Part shown: positions 1-7,379 of the stretch, piece after piece
How positions within the stretch are numbered: the stretch's first letter is position 1
How the letters are laid out: each line of letters starts with the position of its first letter
DNA from: Sporosarcina luteola
GTDB lineage: Bacteria > Bacillota > Bacilli > Bacillales_A > Planococcaceae
NCBI GenBank assembly: GCA_014204635.1
Contig: JACHLS010000005.1
Coordinates: 1 to 64,000 of the forward strand
Direction: 5' to 3'
Length of the DNA: 64,000 bases
Made by a program: the position numbers and the translations under genes
Notes under the pieces: generated by a model
What the model saw: only the letters and a program-made list of their open reading frames with translations
Databases searched by the model: none
Told to the model about the DNA's origin: nothing

Positions 1-359
1 CCGTCCCCTAAAATTCGCTCGATGAATTGGCCAATCTCCCTGGTGCTGAAGCCGTTCTGATACATGGTAACGATGGCCTCGCCCAACCACCTCTCTCGTC
101 TTTGATACGGATCAAAAAGCTGGGTGCGAAACATGCCGTCCCGATCTCTTGGGACTGCCAACTCCTCGATTCGTCCATATCTCGTATCCAGCTGGCGTTC
201 GTAATAACCGTTTTTCCTGTATTTAAGTTCGGGATGTTCCACTTCGAAGAAGTTTTTTATCTCTTCTTTCATAATCGTTTCCAGTTTTTCCTGCACAAAT
301 TGCTTCACAAGATCTTCCATATGATTAGAAAACAAATTATCGATTATACTAGTAGACAT
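1..359 (-). mobile_element. IS256-family transposase, N-terminal part, cut by window edge
   Basis: The reverse strand from the ATG at 359 reads continuously to the window edge for about 119 codons. It contains the N-terminal features of IS256/Mutator-type DDE transposases: an early helical segment (VKQFVQEKLETIMKEE), the RKNGYYERQLDTRYG segment, the VPRDRDGMF turn and FSTREIGQFIERILG. The DDE catalytic residues lie outside the window, so intactness cannot be judged. A ribosome-binding site (AGGAGG) sits just upstream of the start. Family assignment rests on remembered sequence similarity and is fairly secure. Confidence 0.85.
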
Positions 360-374
360 AGATAGTACATCCTC

Positions 375-440
375 CTTGGTTTTTGTAGTGATTAACCTTA
401 AGGATGTCCTATCTTTTTTTGTTTACACAGACTATTGTAC
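375..440. mobile_element. Probable terminal end of the IS256-type element
   Basis: The untranslated leader upstream of the transposase contains GTTTACACA at 421-429, i.e. TGTGTAAAC read outward, a typical ingredient of IS256-family terminal inverted repeats. The element boundary is probably near 430-440. The opposite terminus is not in the window, so neither the inverted repeat nor a target-site duplication can be confirmed. Confidence 0.45.
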
Positions 441-449
441 GTCATCAGG

Positions 450-530
450 TTATGCTCGGATGTGGAAGGGTTATGCGCGGGTTTCCAGATTTATGCGCGG
501 GTGGCGGGGGCTTATGCGCGGGTTTGAAGT
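450..530. repeat. Short array: 4 units with core TTATGCGCGGG, period 20-21 bp
   Basis: Four copies of TTATGCGCGGG (the first degenerate) start at 450, 471, 491 and 512, separated by about 10 unlike bases. The array lies between the IS end and the terminator of the mhq operon. Its architecture, a conserved ~11-base core followed by ~10 variable bases, matches the longer arrays at 9211, 19381 and 42090, although the core differs. An open reading frame across it is an artefact of the repeats. Confidence 0.75.
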
Positions 531-557
531 ATGGGCTCGCTCGTTGTCCTAATATAA

Positions 558-580
558 AAAACCGGCTCATCGCCGGTTTT
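558..580. terminator. Intrinsic terminator, mhqO-mhqD-wrbA operon
   Basis: A perfect 9-bp stem AAAACCGGC/GCCGGTTTT with a 5-base loop lies 5 bases after the wrbA stop. It carries U-rich flanks in both directions. Confidence 0.85.
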
Positions 581-584
581 CCAT

Positions 585-1190
585 TTACGATTCCATATTT
601 TTTAATGCTTTTGCCACTTGGACAGTGCGTTTCGCCTGATGTTTGACCGCGTCTTGAACGTCTTCGATCATTTTACCGTCCTGACCGACAGTCACACTCG
701 TGCCATACGGGTTGCCGCCTGCACCGAAAGTAACGGGATCTGTATAACCCGGCGCTACTACGATGGCACCCCAGTGGTATATGGTTGTATAAAGAGAGAG
801 GATGGTCGCCTCTTGACCGCCATGCGGATTTTGAGCAGATGCCATAGCGCTGACCGCTTTGTTTGCCAGCTTTCCTTGCGCCCAAAGACCGCCAGTCGTA
901 TCCAAGAAATTTTTCATTTGCCCCGGCATATTGCCGAAACGTGTCGGTACGCTAAAAATGATGGCATCCGCCCATTCGAGATCATCCGGTTTCACTTCGG
1001 GCACATCCTTGGTCGCTTCGACATTCGCTTTCCACGCTGGGTTTGAATCAATAGCTGCTTGTGGAGCTGTCTCTGCCGCTTTTACAATTCGCACCTCAGA
1101 CCCTGCTTCCTTTGCAGCCTCTGCTGCCCACTTCGCCAATTGATAATTGGTACCGCCTGAGCTATAATACACAACTGCTGTTTTCACCAT
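585..1190 (-). CDS. wrbA: WrbA-like NAD(P)H:quinone oxidoreductase (flavodoxin fold)
   Basis: 201 residues, the usual WrbA length. It opens with the flavodoxin-type FMN phosphate-binding strand and loop (VVYYSSGGTNYQLA), followed by the PTRFGNMPGQMKNFLD segment and the G-YTDP / GGNPYG region of WrbA proteins. Such enzymes carry out two-electron reduction of quinones with FMN, avoiding semiquinone radicals, in the cytoplasm. It is the last gene of an operon with mhqO and mhqD, 12 bases after the mhqD stop. That context fits quinone detoxification. It could be named a generic flavodoxin-family reductase, but the WrbA-type motifs are clear. Confidence 0.88.
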   Translation of the reverse strand: MVKTAVVYYSSGGTNYQLAKWAAEAAKEAGSEVRIVKAAETAPQAAIDSNPAWKANVEATKDVPEVKPDDLEWADAIIFSVPTRFGNMPGQMKNFLDTTGGLWAQGKLANKAVSAMASAQNPHGGQEATILSLYTTIYHWGAIVVAPGYTDPVTFGAGGNPYGTSVTVGQDGKMIEDVQDAVKHQAKRTVQVAKALKNMES

Positions 1191-1202
1191 ATTCCAACAC
1201 CT

Positions 1203-1808
1203 CTATTTTATATTTTTATGATACCAATGTGCTGCCGCTGCCACTTCCGTATGCGTCAGCGAATGTCCGTTCATTTCCCAATGCACTTCCGTTTCAGCGC
1301 CAGCACCCTTAAGCAGGCTCTCCAAATCCATCGTCTCTTGTGCCGGGCAGATTGGATCATTTTTGCCAGCTGTAATAAATACAGGGACACCCGTTAAGTC
1401 GGGTAAATCGATGCTGCGTCGAGGAACCATTGGATGGTGCAGAACTGCTCCCTTCAATGAATCGGCATAGTGAAACAACAAACTTGCCGCGATATTGGCG
1501 CCATTCGAATAGCCGACGGCCACAATATTGGATCTGTCAAAACCGTGCTCCTCTGCCGCATCATTCAAAAATGTATTTAGTTCCTTTGTTCGATAAATCA
1601 GATCTTCCTCATCAAACACACCTTCTGCAAGCCGTTTGAAAAAACGGGGCATGCCGTTCTCCAATACATTTCCCCGGACACTTAAGAGAGCGGCTTCTTC
1701 ATCTATCATCCGTCCTAAAGGCAGCAGATCCTGTTCTGTTCCACCCGTTCCATGGAGTAACAATAGCGTTGGGTGCTTCGGGTTTCCCTTTTGAAAGATA
1801 TGCTTCAT
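1203..1808 (-). CDS. mhqD: MhqD-like alpha/beta hydrolase (carboxylesterase)
   Basis: 201 residues of the phospholipase/carboxylesterase branch of alpha/beta hydrolases. The oxyanion segment is LLLHGTGGTEQD, the nucleophile elbow is VGYSNGA, and an Asp (GKNDP) and His (NGHSLT) complete the triad. In Bacillus subtilis MhqD belongs to the MhqR regulon induced by methylhydroquinone and catechol. The start codon overlaps the mhqO stop (ATGA), so translation is probably coupled. The symbol is given because the gene is adjacent to mhqO and an MhqR-type operator. The in vivo substrate is not established. Confidence 0.85.
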   Translation of the reverse strand: MKHIFQKGNPKHPTLLLLHGTGGTEQDLLPLGRMIDEEAALLSVRGNVLENGMPRFFKRLAEGVFDEEDLIYRTKELNTFLNDAAEEHGFDRSNIVAVGYSNGANIAASLLFHYADSLKGAVLHHPMVPRRSIDLPDLTGVPVFITAGKNDPICPAQETMDLESLLKGAGAETEVHWEMNGHSLTHTEVAAAAHWYHKNIK

Positions 1809-2746
1809 TCATTTCCCCTCCTTTCACGAACGGTAAAGGGAATTAGAGTGGCATTCAACCGTTCCCGATATTGTTCATACTGTGGAGGCAGCATCAAAGA
1901 AGAGCCCATTCTGTCAAGTGCTTCGTCAATGGCAAAGCCGGGGGAATCCGTTGCAATTTCAAATAAGATGTGGCCCGGTTCTTGAAAGTAAATAGCTGTA
2001 AAATAGTTACGGTCTTGAACAGGCGTTACGTTCAGACCTTTCTCCCGTAATAGCTTGCTCCATTCCTGCTGATCATAAACATCCTTTGCCCGGAAAGCGA
2101 TATGGTGGACAACGCCTACTCCCATGCCGCCTCGCCCTTTTGAAGTCATGTGCAAATCGACCTGATTCCCGATAGAGGCTTCTGATTCAAAACGGATCAA
2201 ATCGCCTTCTCTGCCAATCTGCTCAAATCCCATTTCGGTCAGAAGTTTCGCTGTTTCCTCTGGTGTGGTTGAAAGAAGTGTTGCCACAGCAAAGCCATTA
2301 ATCGCCTCTTTTTCTGTTATACCAGAGAATGACCATTGGTTCGCAGGGACATTATCCCTTTCTACAAGCTCCAATTGCAGGCCATGCGGATCAGAAAATG
2401 ACAAATATCGTTCATTAAAGCGGCTTTGAATTGTAAATGGGATCTGATGGTCCTGCAATCTGTTTTCCCAAAAATGAAACGACCCATGCGGTATCGCAAA
2501 TGCGGTTGTCCCGACTTGCCCATCTCCAATTTGCCCTTGATACGCACCTGCCCAGTTGAAGAACGTCATAATGGTGCCCGGTTCTCCGGTTTCATTACCA
2601 AAGTACAAGTGATACGTACCTGGATCGTCAAAGTTTACAGTTTTTTTTACTAGGCGCAAGCCAAGGATGCCTGCATAAAAATCAGCGTTTTCCTGGGGAT
2701 GGCCAGCGATTGCTGTTATATGATGAATTCCAGCCGTTTTCTTCAT
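1805..2746 (-). CDS. mhqO: MhqO-like ring-cleaving dioxygenase
   Basis: 313 residues made of two vicinal-oxygen-chelate (glyoxalase/extradiol) domains, roughly residues 1-135 and 145-290. The metal ligand motifs are GIHHITAI near the N terminus and VHHIAFRA in the second domain, with a Glu in HILFEIATD. Members of this family cleave or detoxify hydroquinone and catechol-like compounds using a bound divalent metal. It is the first gene of the operon, with ribosome-binding site GAGGTG 7 bases before the ATG. The promoter carries an MhqR-type palindrome (2779-2796), so derepression by quinones is expected. Confidence 0.9.
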   Translation of the reverse strand: MKKTAGIHHITAIAGHPQENADFYAGILGLRLVKKTVNFDDPGTYHLYFGNETGEPGTIMTFFNWAGAYQGQIGDGQVGTTAFAIPHGSFHFWENRLQDHQIPFTIQSRFNERYLSFSDPHGLQLELVERDNVPANQWSFSGITEKEAINGFAVATLLSTTPEETAKLLTEMGFEQIGREGDLIRFESEASIGNQVDLHMTSKGRGGMGVGVVHHIAFRAKDVYDQQEWSKLLREKGLNVTPVQDRNYFTAIYFQEPGHILFEIATDSPGFAIDEALDRMGSSLMLPPQYEQYRERLNATLIPFTVRERRGNE

Positions 2747-2778
2747 TGCTTACACCTCGTATATATCTTGAAATAAAA

Positions 2779-2825
2779 TATCTTGAATTCGAGATAATAG
2801 TACCAAATTGAAAACTTCCTGTCAA
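2779..2825 (-). promoter_or_regulatory. mhq promoter with MhqR-type operator
   Basis: On the reverse strand TTGACA (2820-2825) and TACTAT (2797-2802) are separated by exactly 17 bases, a strong sigma-A promoter. Immediately downstream is the palindrome TATCTTGAATTCGAGATA (2779-2796, one mismatch). It matches the remembered MhqR operator core (ATCTcgaAtTCgAGAT) of B. subtilis. A repressor bound here would cover the transcription start. No mhqR gene is in the window. Confidence 0.85.
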
Positions 2826-2848
2826 AAAAGAAGTTTTCAATCGTCCGA

Positions 2849-4051
2849 TTACTCGAAGTTCGAACAGCGCCAATAATGATAGGCAATAATATCTGACATG
2901 AAGGCAAGGCCCTTGCTTTCCACCTGCAGGATCGGTTCCCATTCACCATCTTCTCCACGAGATAAGTAAACTTCATGATCCGGTGCAGGATCAAAATAGC
3001 CTGAGATGTCAAACGTGCCATGGCGCCGCAGCACTGCTTTCACTTCATAATCTATAGTTGGGGCTGTTGTTAACGGATTACCGACCGAGTGTTCCAATAG
3101 GAAGCCCGATTCCTCTTTCTTATGATCCAACCGTTTCAATTTAATGCCATCTGATGAGGCGGTCTTCTTTTCCTTGAATTGTTTTAGATAATCGTACGCA
3201 ATGGAAGGCCCGACTTCCTTGGTAAACGTCATGGGATGTTTTTCAAGATCATAGGCCAGTCCAATATCGACCCGAGTGCGAAATGTGTCTCCATTGGGAT
3301 CAAAGCCACGGCCATCCCCATGAAAATAATGATTCGGCGACAGCAGATTCGGGTTTTTCACCCATTCATCCCTCAAAAAAGTTGTATAACGGAACTTCCA
3401 ACGGTTAACGGGTGTCAACTCACGCTCTCGTTGATTGACGGGTAGAAGCAAGTCATTCGGCTTCCCAATCCATTTGATCATCGTAAATGTTTCCGAAGCT
3501 GTCTCTTTCTGGCTTGTTGATGGATTCAGCGCCCCATAAATAGAAGAAAATATCGACTTCAGCGATGTCAGTTTTTCTTCCGATTCTACCAGCGGCCTTT
3601 TTGCTCGAATTGCATAGGTGTATGGCCGATCCATGTAAATATCCCGGTCAATATAACGATTTGAACTGACCGTTCCCACCAACTCGCCATTTCGGAACAC
3701 TTCATATTCTTCAATGTCCTTGATTCGCTCCCATGCAAGGGCGATTTGCGTTTTGGCGACGATTGTTGTCATGACGAGTGATTGCAATGGGTTTTCGATA
3801 TTTTTTTCTTCGGCGAAAGCAGATGTTTGCATCGCGATGACATCGACAACCCCATTATTAACGACTCGTTCAATCGTATAGTGATACAGTTTGCCGTGTT
3901 TGAAGTCGCCGTCCTGAAATTCCGGCACGGTTCCTTCATATAAATGTTCGCCATCTTTATATACATGATAGAAGCCCCCGACATCATTCCATGTGAAAGA
4001 AATCAAATCAGGTTCGTGTTTGACATGTTTAATTTCAAAATTCATGGCCAT
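2849..4051 (-). CDS. DUF3238-like protein with fibronectin-like N-terminal modules
   Basis: 400 residues. The first ~190 residues look like two fibronectin type III-like beta modules (FTWNDVGGFYHVYKDGEHLYEG; LAWERIKDIEEYEVFRNGELVG). The C-terminal half has the FHGDGRGFDPNGDTFRTR segment that I associate with DUF3238. There is no signal peptide or membrane helix. The function is unknown. It is monocistronic, just upstream of the mhq promoter, with an inverted repeat GAAAACTTC/GAAGTTTTC at about 2810-2838 that may act as its terminator. The DUF assignment is from memory. Confidence 0.6.
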   Translation of the reverse strand: MAMNFEIKHVKHEPDLISFTWNDVGGFYHVYKDGEHLYEGTVPEFQDGDFKHGKLYHYTIERVVNNGVVDVIAMQTSAFAEEKNIENPLQSLVMTTIVAKTQIALAWERIKDIEEYEVFRNGELVGTVSSNRYIDRDIYMDRPYTYAIRAKRPLVESEEKLTSLKSIFSSIYGALNPSTSQKETASETFTMIKWIGKPNDLLLPVNQRERELTPVNRWKFRYTTFLRDEWVKNPNLLSPNHYFHGDGRGFDPNGDTFRTRVDIGLAYDLEKHPMTFTKEVGPSIAYDYLKQFKEKKTASSDGIKLKRLDHKKEESGFLLEHSVGNPLTTAPTIDYEVKAVLRRHGTFDISGYFDPAPDHEVYLSRGEDGEWEPILQVESKGLAFMSDIIAYHYWRCSNFE

Positions 4052-4185
4052 TTCCTCCTCTTTACCATTGTGATGTTCTTTTCATCCTGTTAAACATAAG
4101 GGCCCACATAGTACGTCAATGCCCTTCTCCTCTTCCTATGAAACGTGATAACATCCCACGGGGTTCCCCTCACCGGATGCAAAAA

Positions 4186-4213
4186 ACCGTTCGTCCTTTT
4201 GCAGACGAACGGT
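4186..4213 (-). terminator. Intrinsic terminator of the ABC-F gene
   Basis: A 10-bp stem ACCGTTCGTC/GACGAACGGT is followed on the reverse strand by TTTTTT, 13 bases after the ABC-F stop. Confidence 0.9.
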
Positions 4214-4226
4214 ATCTTTGAATAAA

Positions 4227-5885
4227 TTACCCTTTTAAATCTTTCAATCTCCTACTGACTTCATGGAACGCTGCATCCAATTCCTGATATCGATCACTTC
4301 CCGGCATTTCCAGGCTCAATTGGCCCAAAACGGCTTGCAGCTCGGTTTCCAGACGCAGCAGGTCCTCTGGTGTCTGATTCTTATCTGGCGCCGCCTTCCT
4401 TTCCGTCCACTCTTGCAATGTGACGGGGCGCTTCTGTACCGTGCCATTTTCGAACAGCAGCAGGCCCTTCGCCAGTTTATCGACGAAATAACGGTCATGG
4501 GAAGCAATGAGCAACGTGCCGGGAAAGGCATCTAATGTTTTTTCCAGTTGCTCCCGTGACGGTAAATCAAGATGGTTCGTCGGCTCATCGAGCAACAAAA
4601 CATCAGTTCCTTCCAAGATGAATTGCATTAGTTTCACTTTAACCCGTTCGCCCTGACTTAATTCGCCTAACTTTAATCCCCAGTGATTTTCGGTTAAACC
4701 CAGATTCGCCAGCTGCGTCCGCACCTTCCCCTGCTCAGCAAAAGAATTTCTATGAAAATGCTCCGCCATGGTCATCTCTTCAGGCAAATCAAGTACGGCC
4801 TGGCTCATATAGCCGATTGATAATCCATTGGACAGCCAAACTTCTCCATCACACGTTTTGCTTCCAGTCAAAATGGAAAAAAGTGTGGATTTGCCACTTC
4901 CATTAGGTCCAATCAATGCCAACCTTTCCCCCGCCTGAACTGTAAAGGAGACGTGCGAAAAAAGTGGTTGGCGTCCATAAGTTTTCCGGACATCTTTTAA
5001 TTCCATGACACGATGGCCTTTTTTCCGCTCTCCTTTGACATTGAACCACACGGTCGTCTCTTCGACCGGCTTCTCTATCCGCTCTTTCTCCAATTTGGCT
5101 TCCAACCGTTTTTGCATAGAGCGAATTTGGACATCCTTCTTTTTTGCTTTGACTCGATAATACTCTTTCGCTCCGCCCTTTTTGGTCGATTCCGCATGGG
5201 CTTTAGCCGACCATTCTTTGAGTTGGGCGATTTGCTCCTCGACTTGTTTAATTTCCCGCTGCTGTTTTTCATAGTGATGCGTTTGTATCGCACGCGCATG
5301 TTCTTTTTTCTCCCTATAGCTCGTATAATTTCCCGCGTAGATGGTCAGCTTTCCAGCTTCCAGTTCCAGCACATAATCTGCAATCTGATCGATGAAGTGG
5401 CGGTCATGTGACACAATGATATAGGTGGCTGTCTTTTGATTTATAACGCGGATCAGCTCCTCCAGACTTTCCACATCCATATGATTTGTCGGCTCATCGA
5501 GTAATACAAGTTGACTGTTCCGGGAAAGAGCGGCCGACAGACGAAGTTTCATCCGTTCCCCTCCACTTGCCGTCTCATAGCGGACATGGTCTGGAATATG
5601 CCACTTGGAACGGTAGGCGTACATCTCTCCCGTTTCCTCCCGGTCGCCTTCCTCCCGTTGCTCCTGCTTAAAATATGTCAGGCTCGGAGGTGAGCCAACC
5701 CAATTGATGGAGCCCGAAGTGGAATTCAGTTCGCCTGCTAAAATAGACAGTAAAGTTGATTTTCCTGCCCCGTTGGCTCCGACAATCGCCATACATGAGC
5801 CTTGAGGCAGCTCAGCTGACACATCCTCCAAAATCGTTTTCTCACCGATTTTATAGTTTATTTCGTTAATCTTTCCTATCAGCAT
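4227..5885 (-). CDS. ABC-F ATPase, antibiotic-resistance type (Vga/VmlR-like)
   Basis: 552 residues with two ATP-binding cassettes and no membrane segment. Domain 1 has Walker A GANGAGKST, signature SGGERMKL and Walker B LVLLDEPTNHMD. A long charged interdomain linker (about residues 195-290) follows. Domain 2 has GPNGSGKST, LSQGERVKV and VLLLDEPTNHLD. A helical C-terminal extension is present. ARE-type ABC-F proteins bind the ribosomal E site and dislodge lincosamide, streptogramin A or pleuromutilin drugs. The ORF extends nine codons further upstream, but that part overlaps the attenuator. The ATG at 5883-5885 follows AGGAGG at correct spacing. The exact drug spectrum cannot be read from sequence. 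Confidence 0.88.
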   Translation of the reverse strand: MLIGKINEINYKIGEKTILEDVSAELPQGSCMAIVGANGAGKSTLLSILAGELNSTSGSINWVGSPPSLTYFKQEQREEGDREETGEMYAYRSKWHIPDHVRYETASGGERMKLRLSAALSRNSQLVLLDEPTNHMDVESLEELIRVINQKTATYIIVSHDRHFIDQIADYVLELEAGKLTIYAGNYTSYREKKEHARAIQTHHYEKQQREIKQVEEQIAQLKEWSAKAHAESTKKGGAKEYYRVKAKKKDVQIRSMQKRLEAKLEKERIEKPVEETTVWFNVKGERKKGHRVMELKDVRKTYGRQPLFSHVSFTVQAGERLALIGPNGSGKSTLFSILTGSKTCDGEVWLSNGLSIGYMSQAVLDLPEEMTMAEHFHRNSFAEQGKVRTQLANLGLTENHWGLKLGELSQGERVKVKLMQFILEGTDVLLLDEPTNHLDLPSREQLEKTLDAFPGTLLIASHDRYFVDKLAKGLLLFENGTVQKRPVTLQEWTERKAAPDKNQTPEDLLRLETELQAVLGQLSLEMPGSDRYQELDAAFHEVSRRLKDLKG

Positions 5886-5910
5886 ACTGATTCCTCCTAT
5901 ATGGAGGGAC

Positions 5911-5943
5911 AAAAAAATCCCTCCGTTATAGAACGGAAGGATT
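5911..5943 (-). terminator. Leader attenuator (intrinsic terminator) of the ABC-F gene
   Basis: A 12-bp stem AATCCTTCCGTT/AACGGAGGGATT (one G-U) with a 4-base loop is followed by seven U residues, immediately before the gene's ribosome-binding site. A terminator placed directly before the gene it precedes indicates conditional readthrough. Confidence 0.9.
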
Positions 5944-6094
5944 AGTCAGGAAATAAACACAAAGAAACCCCGCACAATAGGGCTGCTTTACGTTTGTGTA
6001 AAAATGGACAGACTAATCCCGTTTTCCGTTCGAGTAAAAATGATTTTCATCGGAAAATAAGATTAGTTAATCACTGTCCACCCTCAGCCCTTTC
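5931..6094 (-). promoter_or_regulatory. ABC-F leader: anti-terminator, anti-anti-terminator and short leader ORF
   Basis: On the reverse strand, segment 2 (6011-6019 and 6024-6031) can pair over 17 bases with segment 3 (5931-5947). Segment 3 contains the 5' arm of the terminator stem, so this pairing would prevent termination. Segment 1 (6051-6079) can instead pair with segment 2 (CGGAAAA, GATTAG, CTGTCC blocks), freeing the terminator. A candidate leader ORF GTG GAC AGT GAT TAA (6067-6081) lies inside segment 1 with GAAAGGG 6 bases upstream. A drug-stalled ribosome there would block segment 1. The pairings are seen in sequence; the mechanism is inferred by analogy with known ABC-F attenuators. 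Confidence 0.75.
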
Positions 6095-6099
6095 AATAA

Positions 6100-6420
6100 A
6101 TAGTACTCATAGTGTATCATAGTCGATTCATACTGTCATCAAACTTTTCAGACATCGCATGCAACTCACTCTAATTTTCAGCGGATGAAGAACTGGAAAG
6201 TACCAAAGGTCATCCATTTTTCTGGGTCAGCATCCGTCCTATGGTCTTATATTGCTTGAACTTACCTGCTTCTCCTTGTATTAGTCTCAAAAAGTTGATA
6301 GCATAGCTTGCATCGGTGACCATTCACGTAATGAATTTATTAAATCAACCACGTTATTTCTCATGACGCCTCCCCTGTGCCATAGAATGATAACGGACTA
6401 TTTTCGTGTACTCACCGATA
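6100..6420. other. Intergenic stretch; possible small gene remnant
   Basis: No complete gene is seen between the ABC-F leader and the phosphatase gene. On the reverse strand around 6215-6330 a 38-codon open stretch (starting MVTDASYAINFLRL, ending RMLTQKNG) looks protein-like but has no ribosome-binding site and no recognised family. It may be the tail of a decayed gene. Confidence 0.3.
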
Positions 6421-6421
6421 C

Positions 6422-6450
6422 AGAGCCTCTGTTGTAAGAGAGGCTCTTTT
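6422..6450 (+). terminator. Hairpin with U-tract next to phosphatase stop
   Basis: A 9-bp stem AGAGCCTCT/AGAGGCTCT is followed by TTTT on the plus strand only. It overlaps the stop codon of the reverse-strand phosphatase gene. The U-tract faces the opposite direction, so it may end a plus-strand transcript from the unassigned region upstream. Confidence 0.6.
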
Positions 6451-7000
6451 AATTGGAATCGTCATCGGTCCAAATCCGTTTTATATCCACCTTTCCATCC
6501 GTTAAGGTGACTTGGTAGACATCCGGATTGGTCAACGCTTGCCATTCTTTGAACCCGATTCGTTCATCAAAGCACCGAAGCAATAACGTCATCAAGTTTC
6601 CGTGCGTTACTAAAACCGCATGGGAACCATCGGGCAATTCATCCACGACCTCACATACCCGGCTCATTGCTTCATTTGACGATTCCCCTCCTTCATACAC
6701 TAAATTCAAATCAAGGAAAGTGTCCTCCAATTTCAATAGCCAATCTTCAAAATCATGTTCGCTCAAGGTCCTCTCAGCCAATCGGCTATCCTCTTCATAA
6801 TAGATCCCTTTTAGATCAGACAACGGCTGCGCTGTCATTCTGGCCCGAAGAAAAGGACTCGTAACAATTCGATCCACCAGCTTGTCTTCAAAAAAAGCAG
6901 CCAGCTTACTAGCTTGCATGACGCCTTTTGCAGTCAAATCCGCATGAGCGGACTGACCTTCCGCCTCGCAATGCCGGACAATATATATTGTTTTCTTCAT
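6449..7000 (-). CDS. Histidine phosphatase family protein
   Basis: 183 residues. The N-terminal phosphoacceptor motif is YIVRHCEAEGQ (RHC in place of the more common RHG), with the second catalytic His in VLVTHGNLM and Arg in FLRARMTA. Members of this branch dephosphorylate small metabolites or proteins through a phosphohistidine. The substrate is not predictable. It has a strong ribosome-binding site (AGGAGG) and appears monocistronic. Confidence 0.85.
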   Translation of the reverse strand: MKKTIYIVRHCEAEGQSAHADLTAKGVMQASKLAAFFEDKLVDRIVTSPFLRARMTAQPLSDLKGIYYEEDSRLAERTLSEHDFEDWLLKLEDTFLDLNLVYEGGESSNEAMSRVCEVVDELPDGSHAVLVTHGNLMTLLLRCFDERIGFKEWQALTNPDVYQVTLTDGKVDIKRIWTDDDSN

Positions 7001-7105
7001 GAGAAATTCCTCCTTTTTCTTTATTTTCCCTTCTCAATTTCAGAAGAAACCTTTCACGTTTGGATGGTCTAAGAAAATTGTTGGTCCCACCTTGGGATCT
7101 ACCCG

Positions 7106-7134
7106 GTATAAGCCTTCCCGTATCAACCATCCTA
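7106..7134 (+). promoter_or_regulatory. Sigma-G/F-type promoter of the spore protein gene
   Basis: GTATA (7106-7110) and CATCCTA (7128-7134) are separated by 17 bases. This matches the forespore sigma-G pattern (-35 G-ATA, -10 CATnnTA), directly upstream of a SASP-like gene. Confidence 0.6.
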
Positions 7135-7155
7135 CATGATTAGGAGGTGAGAATC

Positions 7156-7347
7156 TTGGTAAAGGATACAAATCGGACGATTGCCGGTACAGATATCAAC
7201 GAGGTCAAACGCCAGAACGCGAATTCCGGTCTGACCTATAACGAAGTGAAAGAACTGATCGCAAAAACAGGAGGAAAAGGCACGGGGCTCTACAGCGACA
7301 CAAATCCGGAGGCAGTGAAGAAGCAAATTGAACGGGGACAGTCGTAA
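7156..7347 (+). CDS. Small acid-soluble spore protein, gamma-type-like
   Basis: 63 residues, rich in Asn, Lys, Thr and Gly, with two related blocks GTDINEVKRQNANSG and YSDTNPEAVKKQIERGQS. This T/N-x-x-VK-QN pattern is typical of gamma-type SASPs, which serve as an amino-acid store in the forespore. The start is TTG at 7156: AGGAGG (7142-7147) is 8 bases upstream, whereas an in-frame GTG at 7147 lies inside that site. A sigma-G-type promoter precedes it. Assignment is by composition and motif; a different small spore protein is possible. Confidence 0.65.
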   Translation: MVKDTNRTIAGTDINEVKRQNANSGLTYNEVKELIAKTGGKGTGLYSDTNPEAVKKQIERGQS

Positions 7348-7379
7348 AAAAAGGGTTTCCAATTTTACTTGGAAACCCT
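7346..7379. terminator. Convergent terminator between spore protein and hydrolase genes
   Basis: An 11-bp stem AGGGTTTCCAA/TTGGAAACCCT. The seven-base U-tract is on the reverse strand, so it mainly serves the hydrolase gene. Confidence 0.85.

Noticed and set aside
404-646. 80-residue ORF over the four-unit repeat
   Set aside because: It crosses the IS end, the repeats and the mhq terminator, and overlaps wrbA on the other strand.
585-1312. Plus-strand ORFs across wrbA and mhqD
   Set aside because: They are shadows on the opposite strand of clearly conserved genes, without ribosome-binding sites.
5886-5912. N-terminal extension of the ABC-F protein
   Set aside because: The nine extra codons lie between the attenuator and the real ribosome-binding site, and the AGGAGG fits the ATG at 5885.
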